In this document: one piece after another, positions 54,788-64,000 of the stretch
Position numbering within the stretch: the stretch's first letter is position 1
How the letters are laid out: the number at the start of each line of letters is the position of its first letter
Assembly (NCBI GenBank): GCA_034770075.1
Contig: CM068382.1
Location: forward strand, 14,783,929-14,847,928
DNA: 64,000 nt
Source: Aralia elata
Taxonomy: Eukaryota; Streptophyta; Magnoliopsida; Apiales; Araliaceae
Reading direction: 5' to 3'
Notes under the pieces: model-generated
The model's input: the letters and a program-made list of their open reading frames with translations, nothing else
What the model was told of the DNA's origin: nothing
Database searches by the model: none
Made by a program: the position numbers and the translations under genes

Positions 54788-57700
54788 TCAGAAGTCCAAT
54801 GGCATTCCAAACATTTTATTAATCTCCTCCATTGCCTCCTTTGTACACAAAGTCTGCTCAAACAAATCACTTTCATTTCTGGAAGACGAACTTGGCTGAA
54901 ATTTCCCTAGTTTATTGTCCAAGTCATCATCAGGAAGTATCAAAAACCCTCCGCAGTCTCTCTTCTTCTCTGGTGCTTTGTCCTGATTCTTGGATCTCTT
55001 TTTCCTAGCAAATTCTATTGGCTTCCCAAACATGCTATTAATATCATTCATAGCCTCCTTCAAGTTAATTGTGGGCTCTACTAGACCATGGTGGCAAACA
55101 TTTTCCACCTGTGGCTCATCTGAAATAGTGGAACCTACAAAGCGATAAACAACTGTATCCTCTCTAAGTCTTGCTTGAGGGGGCCTCTCCACATTTAGAA
55201 ATTTGGAACTCTCTGATAAAATATCTTTTGGATTTGGAAATACAAGAGCGTTTACGCTCCCACTAGAAATTGGAGCACCTTCAGTCAGTTTCTGAGCCTT
55301 TCTGTCCTGAAAGTTACAGTGCTCAAGGCCTCTATTATTATTTTCTTTAATAAGTTGGTTCTCATGGCCTCCCTCAGTCATCTCATTGTTTTCCTCATCA
55401 TCTATAAATATTTGAAGTGGTTCTTGGTGGGATTGATGAGTTTCAGTACTCTTGAGTTGTGGTAATAAAGAGTCCATTTCTAATTTTTGCTTTGATGATC
55501 CAACCCCATTATCTAAATTCTCGTCGACAAACACCTCAAATCCATTTTTCAAACTCTGATCAGCCTTGGGCTGGCTTTTATGTGATCTCCTACCAACATG
55601 TGCTGGCTCTAGAGGCTCTCGAAACATGCCATTTATTGCATTCATGACCTCTTTTGTGTTGATTGTGGGTTCCACAAGCCCATGATGCCATGCATCTTCT
55701 GCTTCAGACTTTCCAACAAGTGCAGTATCTACAAACTTAACCACAACTGTATCATCACCGAACTTATTTTGAGGTTCTTCTGCTTCACAATCTTGATATT
55801 TGATATAACTTTTGCATCCAAAATCTCCAATGCCTCCTTGCTTAACAGATGGGTCACTATGTTTTTCAACCTGGTCCAAATTTGATGCAATCCTTGGATG
55901 ATTGGATTCATTCCCTAGCATGCCACTTGTAGAGCTCTGTGGGATGAGAACCTTGCTCTCCACACTTCCAAACTTAGGTTGTGTTTCAGATAAAGATTTC
56001 TTAACTGAGATTCCTGTAGACTTGCATTTGTTCTCATTGTTTTCTTTATCCTTGTCACAGATGAGAGAATTTGTTTCAGCACACAAAGGTCTAGTGCTAG
56101 TTCTCCGTCCCTGGCGCTGCAGAAAATCTGCCAATTGTTAGACAATAAAAGAACTTATCAACAAAGATAAAGGCTCAACAAAACATGAATAAAAATACAA
56201 CCTCCATTCTCTTGTTCTTATGTCGCTCCATACGATGAATAAATTGCTCAAATGATTTTTGCAATTCATCTATAGGCTCAGCAAGGCTGTAAATTAAATT
56301 TTGAAAGGTGAATACATATCTAACTCACATCAATAAGGAACTCATTTTTACGAATGATATGCTTACAGTATCTGGCTCATAGCAGAAGAATCAAAACGTC
56401 AAAATCTATGATTGAATGCAGTGTCATGTTCTTTATCAACAGAAAATAAGATTATTAATTATTTCCTATGGTAATTGGAGGCATATGTGATCTTAATATG
56501 AACATAAGGAGATAAAAGTATGTGAATCACTGAATTGTGATGTGTACTGACAAACACCATAAAGAGTTCTTCAAATATGTACATGAAATGGGCAAACACA
56601 GTGGAGTCCCAATATTTGAAGAAGCTATATGCTGATAGCTCGATCTGTTAGAAACAACCAAATAGAGCCAACTAGCTAAAAAAGAATTCAGTTACATATT
56701 GATTATCAACTCTAGGCTCCATGAGACCTAACAACATATTGGTCGAACTATTATTCCTATAACAACTTTTTCGGTTTATACTCGACCATCACAGAGAGAA
56801 ACAAGTATATAAAAGAAGCATCAGACAGTAATTTGACTGAAATTGCCTGGCATAGGTTAGCATTACTCGTTGGTAGTTAAAGTTACTGCTTGTAGTGCAT
56901 GGGTTGTCACTCTAGCTAGCAATAAACACATGCACCTCTAGAGCATGATCGTCATCAAGCACGTAATAAAGCTGAAACTAAGAAACTTGCAAAAAGAGCT
57001 CTGCTCATCATATCAATGATATAAATAAATGATGAAAATCAGAAACATCTTAATTATAACCCATATTAAAAGGGGAGAAAAACAAGTTTAGCAGTAAAAG
57101 AAGCTTCACGAAATATATCTATTAACAAATTAATTGCATTCACAACAGAAATAAAAACAAGAGCATCACTTTTGCATGCTGAGAATTGGGTGAAATTAGT
57201 GTCATGGCATGTAGAAATGTCCTCCCTTTTGCCCCCTTCCTTTTCTATATTTGAAGCAAGTTTAGAACATATACATATCAAGTCCTTATATACTCTTGTA
57301 ATGGGGTTTCAATTACCAGTGAGCAGTACAAAGAGCTTAAGAGGACTTGTGGACCCCTCTCCAAATCAGAACAACTAAGATGACATAAGTGATAAGACCA
57401 CAATACCACTGATGTGCATAAAATTCTATAATGCTTGCTACAGTTTTATATATATCCCATTGCAGGAGTCAAAACAAGTAACCAAAATGTTTGCAATCAA
57501 AAAGCAGAAAACGGATCCATTTTCCATTCAAATAAAAGCAAGCACAAAACATGTAAGCAGAATAAGATTGCTTACTTCTTCACACCCAAATGGTACATCT
57601 TCTCAGCCTCCTCAAACTTCTTCATCTTCTCATAGTAAAGAGCACAGGCCTGATAAAATAGTGACCTCCTCATCCCTATGTGATTCACCTTCATGGTTCC

Positions 57701-58716
57701 CAGAACTGCTCCCGGATCATCCACAAAATCCATCTACACAAGCAACAACAAATATATATAAAACCCACCAAATGTAGCTTCAGCAGCTATACAATGATTT
57801 TCTGAATGAGCAACAAAAACTATCAAGCAAAACAAAAACTTTTCAGTCTCATATAACACACCCAATATCAACAAACAACTAACTGATTGAAGTGAAATTA
57901 CCAACTTGTTTAACCCAAAATTTAAAGGCCCGACTCAGTTAATCCAGCCAACTAGTTCTCTTATGCAAATTGGGAAGATTCCTAAGTCTTTCTAGTCTTA
58001 CAGTTCTTGAAAATTTAGCTACTGATCCTTTAAGATATGAAACACAACTAATCCCACCTTAAGATCCAAAATCAGGTGTAATATTTACTCGTGAAAACAA
58101 AATTTTTAATTTTTTTTTAAAAAAATATCAAATATTACTCGTGAAAGCAAAAGTTTTAATTTTTTTCATAAAACAAATCAAATTCTAGAATACCATCAAT
58201 TGGGGGAAGTTAAGATTGAAAGAACGAAGAACATCAAAACATAAATCTTAAAAAATATGATTGAGGTGAAATTACCAATTGTAACCAGACGCGAAGGTAG
58301 CGTAAGTCGTTGGAGTAACGACGGTCAGTGAGGAAGGTCTGTGCGCATTTCTGAAGAAAGCGAGGGAGTTTCTCCTTCAGAAGCTGAGGAGGGATTGTAT
58401 CTTTCATCTTCCGAATCCCTCTGTTACACAAAACTCCGCCTGAGCATTTGAAGTAGAGAGAGAAAGTAATGAAATATACCTAGATTTCAAAAATTAATAG
58501 TCCCACCATTTCAACACAACAGTCCCATTTTCAATCAAACTCAAATGAGACACTTTTTGTGGGACGGAGTGAGTAAAAGTAACAATAATGGAGAGAGTAA
58601 GGGGGGTTGTTTTACCGAAGCCATGGGAGAAGAGGGTCTTTGCCGGAGTACGATTTAATGTCGGAAATCAACGACGAGAAGAGATTGTTGTACAGATTGC
58701 TGCTGCTATCCGCCAT
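54788..58716 (-). CDS. Mad3/BUB1-family spindle checkpoint protein (BMF3/BUBR1-like)
   Basis: Five exons join on the minus strand: 58716-58616, 58420-58276, 57733-57576, 56286-56202, 56116-54788, giving 605 residues. Residues about 40-150 are the Mad3/BUB1 homology region (FLQKCAQTFLTDRRYSNDLR, YLRVWLQL, LFYQACALYYEKMKKFEEAE, YHLGV), a TPR fold that acts at kinetochores in the spindle assembly checkpoint. There is no kinase domain. The tail has two KEN boxes (187-189, 420-422), ABBA-like motifs (FEVFVD 356, LQIFID 397, FLILPD 554) and repeated modules HHGLVEPTIN..AMN.IN.MF (about 285-333, 482-532, partial 585-605). This predicts APC/C-Cdc20 binding. Exon 5 begins at the acceptor CTGCAG/CGCCAG. 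Introns 2 and 3 are long. The ortholog assignment to BMF3 (At5g05510) rests on synteny and is inference. Confidence 0.88.
58498..58576. mobile_element. Stowaway-like remnant in intron 1 of the checkpoint gene
   Basis: The right end, GTGGGACGGAGTGAGTA, is a Stowaway terminus. The left partner is reduced to a TAGTCCCACCATTTC-like sequence. At about 80 bp it is an internally deleted copy lying between exons 1 and 2. Confidence 0.55.
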
Positions 58717-58909
58717 TGATGATGGAGACTGAGAGAGAGTAAAGTTAAAAGTGGAGTGGAGCCGTGGAGGTATTGCTGAAGAAGACGACGATCTAATTTG
58801 AATTTAGTGGCGCTTTTTGGTTTCTCGAAAAAGGGAGCAAAAGCTGGACAACAGTACCCCAAGGCCCCAATATATAAATATTTTTAGTGTTCTGAGCGTA
58901 GCCCACTAA

Positions 58910-60338
58910 GGCTATGTTTGTTTGCAAGGATTACACTTGGGATAGGACTATTAATCCCAAGTGTCTTGTTTATTTTTAAATTTGAGTTTGGGACTAATAG
59001 TCCAGGGATTATAAAATAGCTTAAGATGAAGGATTATTTAATACCATGTCTAGCTAGGTATTATAATCCCATCATGAGGGATTAAAATTTTATGGACAAA
59101 ACTAACCTTTATTTTTTTGTATTGCTACAGTTCTATAGTCAACAAATTAACTATATAACAAATTATACTTACAAATAATTAAATATTGAATCATGTCTTT
59201 TTTGATTGATTGAATATTGTTTGTTTACGTACAGTGCTATAGCAACTTATTTTTCTAAACAACTTATTTTTTTAAACAACTTATTTACACAACTTATTTT
59301 TTTAAACAACTTATTTTTCAAACAACTTATTTTCTTAAATAACTTATTGGTAAATAACTTATTATTAATAAACAACTTATTTTTTAAACAACTTATTTTT
59401 TCAAATAACTTATTTTTTAAACAACTTATTTTTTTCAAATAACTTATTTTTTAAACAACTTATTTTTAAAATAACTTATTTTTTAAATAACTTATTTTTA
59501 AACAACTTATTTTTTAAACAACTTATTTTTTTCAAATAACTTATTTTTTAAACAACTTATTGGTAAACGACTTATTTTTAAACAACTTATTTTTCAAACA
59601 ACTTATTATTTAAACAACTTATTGGTAAATAACTTATTATTAGTAAACAACTTATTATTAGTAAATAACTTATTATTAAACAACTTATTATTAGTAAATA
59701 ATTTATTTTTTTAAACAACTTATTTTTTAAACAACTTATTTTTAAATTTGTAAAACATTAGTCCATTTGACTTATTGTTAAATACGAACTTTCGCAGGAC
59801 TAACTTTGTAGAACAGTAGTAAGCTAGCAGTTTATACATATGCACGTATAACTTTGTTAAATACCCAGTTGTTATAATTTCATATGGATTGTTTAAAAAA
59901 TTATTATCTTAATGTAAACAACTTATTTTTCAAACAACTTATTATTTAAACAACTTATTGGTGAATAACTTATTATTAGTAAACAACTTATTTTTTTTAA
60001 ACAACTTATTTTTTAAACAACTTATTTTTCAGACAACTTATTTTTTTAAACAACTTATTATTAATCATTTTTTGATGTATAAACAAGTTTAAATTATAGT
60101 TTAAAACATGTTATTATTGGTAAGGATATAATAGTCCAAACAATATTTTTTTATCCAATCCTTTAATTAATCATGAAAAAACAAACATAACATGAGATTA
60201 TTTTAAGTTATCCCATGAATAATCCTATAAAAAACAAACATGTGAGTAGGACTATTTAATCCTAGTATTAATAGTTTTGGGATTATAATCCCATGAATTA
60301 TAATCCCGGGATTATAATCCTTGCAAACAAACATGGCC
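58910..60338. mobile_element. PIF/Harbinger-type element with an internal minisatellite
   Basis: The left end GGCTATGTTTGTTTGCAAGG and inverted right end GGCCATGTTTGTTTGCAAGG differ at one base. TAA lies on both sides (58907-58909 and 60339-60341). Subterminal GGATTATAATCCC/GGGACTAATAGTCC-type palindromes occur on both ends. No transposase was seen. The middle is filled with the array described separately. It sits in the intergenic region shared by the divergent checkpoint and SAM50 genes. Confidence 0.8.
59240..60062 (+). repeat. AACTTATTTTTTAAAC minisatellite (about 40 units)
   Basis: Units of 13-19 bases built as AACTTATT(T)n..AAAC follow one another at 59240-59750 and again, after ~170 bp of unrelated sequence, at 59920-60062. 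Variants include AACTTATTGGTAAAT and AACTTATTATTAGTAAAC. Open frames here (NNLFFKQLIF repeats) are artefacts of the repeat. Confidence 0.9.
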
Positions 60339-60449
60339 TAAGAGTTTGGGCTGGACAAATGTTATGGACTCTTTTATTTTTCTTTCATTTTTCATAAAAA
60401 TTATGATTATGTTACATGTTAACAAAAAAGAAAATCATGCTGGGCAAAA

Positions 60450-60800
60450 GATTCCGTCGAGCTAACTCTGTAAAATAAATCAAACGGTTCGAATTTGATT
60501 CGTACTCGTTCGATTCAAGCTCGATTCAAAATATAAACAATTCAAATATGAACATATTTTAAAGTTCAAAAAATTATTCGAACTTTTTCAAATTGTAATT
60601 TTTTATTGATACTCGGATTATATTCGTTCGAAAAGTTCAAACTGATCGGGCTCGATTCGAGATTGTGCTCGACTCGTTACTTAAACGAGTCTCAATCAAA
60701 CTTTATTTCAAACTCGATAAATTTTATAGATCAAATCTGAGCAACTCAATAATCAATATTCAACTCGACTCGGTTCATTTACATCTCTACATCTCTATTA
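60450..60800. repeat. TCGA-rich interspersed repeat
   Basis: Dense CTCGATTCGA/TTCGAACT/GACTCG words, with GTCGAGCTAACTC at the left and CAACTCGACTCGGTTCA at the right. This word pattern is common in plant intergenic DNA. I cannot assign a class. Confidence 0.35.
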
Positions 60801-61405
60801 GTTTGATTAATTATTGAAGCTCGACATTGTAAGCTTTATTGTCCATTTTTAATATGTGTTGTATTGTGCTATATCTTAAAAAAAATTAAACACCATATCA
60901 TCACTCATTAGCAACTAGCAAAATACATAACTCAGTCCAATGATATTTCTGAGTCATTTAACTCAATCTTAATTTATCTTTTAGCATGTATTTTCTCATA
61001 AAAACATAGTACATATAGGTTTGTTTGTTTATGACTTATCGGAGTTTGGACATTGAGTTTAACACATGTAGAGGCAAACACAATTATATTTTTTAAGGGC
61101 GCATTGGTGTTTTGGGTATTTTTGAACCCCTGAACATGGTCTAAATTAAAATTAAAATAACTAGAGATATAAATTTGCTTTTGTGAATTAAAATATAAGT
61201 AAGACTTGTAATTTTGTGAATTGGAACGAGACAAACATACATATAGGCACATAGCATAACATTATAACTTCTTGATACAAAGTTTTGTCCTCAATTAACT
61301 ATATTGGGACGATTCTATATGTCACGAGGAAGTGTTTGATTACCTCTTTTTGGTCTTATTTTTTTTTTTTTTTGTAAAATAAAAATCTTGTTTGATAAAA
61401 ATTTA

Positions 61406-62042
61406 GGGACTGTTTATAAAAATTGAATGAAATTTTTTGAATGTATAAGAAAATCTGAATGAGTTGAATGGAGTAGAAAATCTAAATACGAAATGAAATG
61501 ATATGTTTAATAATGGTATGTCTAAAACATCTGAATACATGTATTATCTTATTTTAACTTTCTAGGCTGCTATGAACAAATTTAACAATGTTATCTTATA
61601 TATAAGAAAAAATTAAATATAAATTTTGAACAATTTTTAATAAAGTATACTATTAAAAATATAATTTTATGAATAAAACACTAAAAAATATTAATAACAT
61701 TTTATAATACATATAATCAAAACAAAAGGCTACAACAACATTTATTAAATTGATTATCCAATTTGCTAAACAAAAATCAGAAATAATTTGTACATAACAA
61801 AATTTGTTTACAATAATAAACAAGATGGATATTGAATGTAAATTATAATTGTCTATGAGAAAATGTAAATAAAAATATCATTCAACACTATTTCTTATTC
61901 ATTCAGCCACAAATTTTTGGATGAATCATTCAGACACATTTAAACGCATTCAGATTTTAAAAATGATTAAAAAACGGTCTGAATTACTTATTTAGTCAGA
62001 TTCATACTTATTCAGACCTATTCAGAAATAAACAAAAACCCC
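61406..62042. mobile_element. PIF/Harbinger-type MITE
   Basis: The left end GGGACTGTTTATAAAAATTG and the inverted right end GGGGTTTTTGTTTATTTCTG are flanked by TTA at 61403-61405 and 62043-62045. CTGAATGA..ATTCAGA subterminal words match those of the Harbinger element at 21846, so that element's family could have mobilised it. Non-coding, 637 bp. Confidence 0.8.
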
Positions 62043-62045
62043 TTA

Positions 62046-62875
62046 ACCAACCCTCTTTTTGACTTTTAAAAAAAAGAGAATAAAACAAGTCTTTCTAAAA
62101 AAAAGGTCTTTTACTCTTTTACTCTCACTGTTATAATTTTATTTTTTTTAATTCTTCACTTCACTTGTCTCCCTATACCACCACCCACCACCATAATCGC
62201 TGCCACCAACCACCACCACCCACTACCACCCTCCACGACCAGCAGCACCACCATATATTTTGTAGTAATTATGTAAAATTAGCATAATTATTATTCTGTT
62301 TTATTATATTTAAAATATTTTATTAGTTATACATTATTGGAGATTTAATTTGAATTTATTTAATGTTTATTATATTTTTATTCTCATTATAAGTTTATAT
62401 AAATTGATATAAAGATAAAAATAGTAAAATATTATAGTTAGATATGTAATAAAGAGTGGTTATCAAATGATTCTTTTACATTTAAATTTTATTTTAAAAA
62501 TAACTTTTATTTTATACAAAATCTTTATTTTAATAAACTTTTATTATACATGTTTATCAAACAGTAATTGAGCTACAATTGAAGTGTCACCACCCTCTTT
62601 CCCATAGGAAAAATATGTGCTAATATTGTTTTAGAAATATTTTAACTTGCGTAACAAGACTATTGATAAAGTATTTTGTCAATTCTGATTTATTGTGTAT
62701 TTTTCTTTTTTCACAATACAATAATTAAATATAAATATAAATTCATAAGTTTTCGGTAGAGGTTTATAAAAGACTGTGCGACTGTGTTCCGCCACCGTCG
62801 TCCTTGTTCTTTCTCCTCCGCGCTCAGCCACTCCATTCTCTCTATATATCTCACATATACATACGCAACACATCT
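62046..62875 (+). promoter_or_regulatory. Upstream region of the SAM50 gene
   Basis: Holds a CCACCACC-rich tract (about 62175-62250), AT-rich DNA to about 62760, then a pyrimidine-rich leader (TCGTCCTTGTTCTTTCTCCT) that leads to ATG 62876. A TATAAA-like TTTATAAAAG at about 62763-62772 lies ~105 bp before the start codon and is a plausible TATA box. Confidence 0.4.
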
Positions 62876-63355
62876 ATGGCTATCTCGAGCGAAGAATCAG
62901 AAGAGCATCGAAAACCTGTCTCAGAAACCCCAATAATCGACGATGACGAAGAAGAGGAAATTGAATATTTCGATGAAGAAGAAGAAGAACCAGTCACCGA
63001 AGAGTCGAGAATACGTTCCGAAAAAGCGAAAATGGAGAACCTATTCCGTCGACTCTCGTCGGAGAGAGTTCCGCTGCGAGTCCACGACGTTTTAATTAAG
63101 GGTAACACCAAGACGAAGGACCAACTCATCGAAGCTGAAATCGAAGCCCTAAAAACTGCAACCACAGTCCAAGAGTTGATTCAGGCTTCCAGTATTGCTA
63201 ATGCTCGGCTCCAACAGCTCGAGATTTTTGATTCGGTTAACATTACCCTCGATTCCGGGCCGCCGGAGTTGCCCGGGACTACTAATGTGATTGTTGAAGT
63301 TGTGGAGACCAAAAACCCTGTCACTGGTGACATTGGCATTTACTCCAAGCCTGAG
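62876..63355 (+). CDS. SAM50: SAM50 / Omp85-family outer membrane protein, first exon
   Basis: The ATG gives MAISSEESEEH, a long acidic stretch (DDDEEEEIEYFDEEEEE), then VPLRVHDVLIKGNTKTKD and SSIANARLQQLEIFDSVNIT, ending TGDIGIYSKPE at a GT donor (63356). This 160-codon exon is the N-terminal acidic region plus POTRA-like domain of plant Sam50 (At5g05520/At3g11070 type), the core of the SAM complex that inserts beta-barrel proteins into the mitochondrial outer membrane. The C-terminal beta-barrel (Omp85/surface antigen domain) must lie beyond the window or in later exons; I see no second exon before 64000. It is divergent from the checkpoint gene 4.2 kb away. Confidence 0.9.
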
Positions 63356-63879
63356 GTATACCCTCTTTTTTGCTTAACTAAGTATGTGTCTATATATGTA
63401 TTTATACTAGGTATATTTTAATTGATTTTTGATGAATAAATTGTCAAGTTCTGAGTTTTTATTGTGTTTGATAGCTGAGTATTGCTGTTTGCAGTAGGAA
63501 TTTATTTGTACAAACCTCTTTTAAGTGGTTAGATATGGGATTTTCATTTTCTGCAGTGAGACTAATGGTATGAGTATGTGTAACCAAGGTTTAGTAGTTA
63601 TTTAAAATTGCATTGTTAGCTTGCACTGTCCTTATTATAAATTACTGTTATTATACATTTGTACAAAGAATTATTCTATGCACCACCAATGGATGATCAA
63701 AACTGGCATTGACCAAGGCTTTAAATTTATTTAAGTAATAAGTCTCTAAGTGCATATGTACGAGGCACCAAGACAGTTCAACTTTAGATTGTACAAATTT
63801 CTAAGTCCAATTTTTCAAGCATTTATAAATTTTTATTATATCACTTGTCAGTTAGGAAGAGAAAGCTCATCATGACTAA

Positions 63880-64000
63880 GGGGCTGTTTGATAAATCTTA
63901 CTAACCACTTGATGAAGATTTCTCTTATTTGGTCAGCTTCTATGTACCAAATGATTTGTTATCAAACAGGCTTATTGGAAGCAAAGTTGCTTATTCGGTC
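63880..64000. mobile_element. Start of a PIF/Harbinger-type MITE (cut by the window edge)
   Basis: GGGGCTGTTTGATAAATCTT preceded by TAA matches the termini of the elements at 21846 and 18240. TTATTGG..CTTATTCGGTC words follow. The right end is outside. It lies in the first intron of the SAM50 gene. Confidence 0.6.

Noticed and set aside
56117..56134. Treating the last checkpoint exon as a stand-alone gene starting MADFLQ
   Set aside because: That start is a TTG; the splice acceptor CTGCAG/CGCCAG joins in phase to upstream exons encoding the Mad3/BUB1 domain.
59206..59442. Asn/Leu/Phe repeat ORFs
   Set aside because: Translation of the AACTTATTTTTTAAAC minisatellite.
59240..60062. CRISPR-like array of short direct repeats
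   Set aside because: Repeats are contiguous with no unique spacers, and the DNA is plant nuclear.

Overview
This window is nuclear DNA from a flowering plant, most likely a eudicot. It is AT-rich and gene-poor, its genes have GT-AG introns, and it carries plant gene families and plant transposons (Stowaway, PIF/Harbinger, Helitron-like, LTR). I could not name the species from sequence alone.

Genes that look real: (1) a leucine-rich-repeat receptor-like pseudokinase of the MRH1/At3g56050 type at 10605-15153 (+); (2) a nucleoredoxin-like protein that has lost the CxxC sites of all three thioredoxin-like units, 32740-35129 (+); (3) a Pollen Ole e 1/extensin-family secreted protein with a 2-bp frameshift, 53813-54348 (+); (4) a Mad3/BUB1 (BMF3-type) spindle checkpoint protein, 54788-58716 (-); (5) the first exon of the mitochondrial outer membrane protein SAM50, 62876-63355 (+), whose remainder lies outside. 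Genes 3-5 appear to match the order At5g05500-At5g05510-At5g05520 of Arabidopsis (from memory), so 53.8-64 kb is a conserved block.

The left two thirds is duplicated and rearranged. The receptor-kinase/nucleoredoxin pair occurs twice, tail to tail and in mirror order. At 10.6-16.6 kb the kinase is intact and the nucleoredoxin broken. At 32.7-42.3 kb the nucleoredoxin is intact and the kinase is a pseudogene that lost exon 2. More nucleoredoxin debris lies at 16.6-17.6 and 50.8-50.9 kb.

Between genes are nested mobile elements and host-gene scraps. Two long-TIR elements sit in (TA)n microsatellites and each carries a host exon: SIP1 aquaporin (2.4-4.1 kb) and myosin XI (31.1-32.0 kb). Two large, nearly perfect palindromes (27.3-28.3 and 44.7-46.7 kb) encode the same unrecognised protein family in their arms. 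A PIF/Harbinger element (21.8-25.15 kb) retains transposase remains and is itself interrupted by a non-autonomous LTR element. Further fragments resemble ICR/RIP, a HAD phosphatase and Ole e 1 genes. Several tandem arrays (about 370 bp, about 200 bp, about 16 bp units) occupy other gaps. No rRNA, tRNA or CRISPR feature could be supported.
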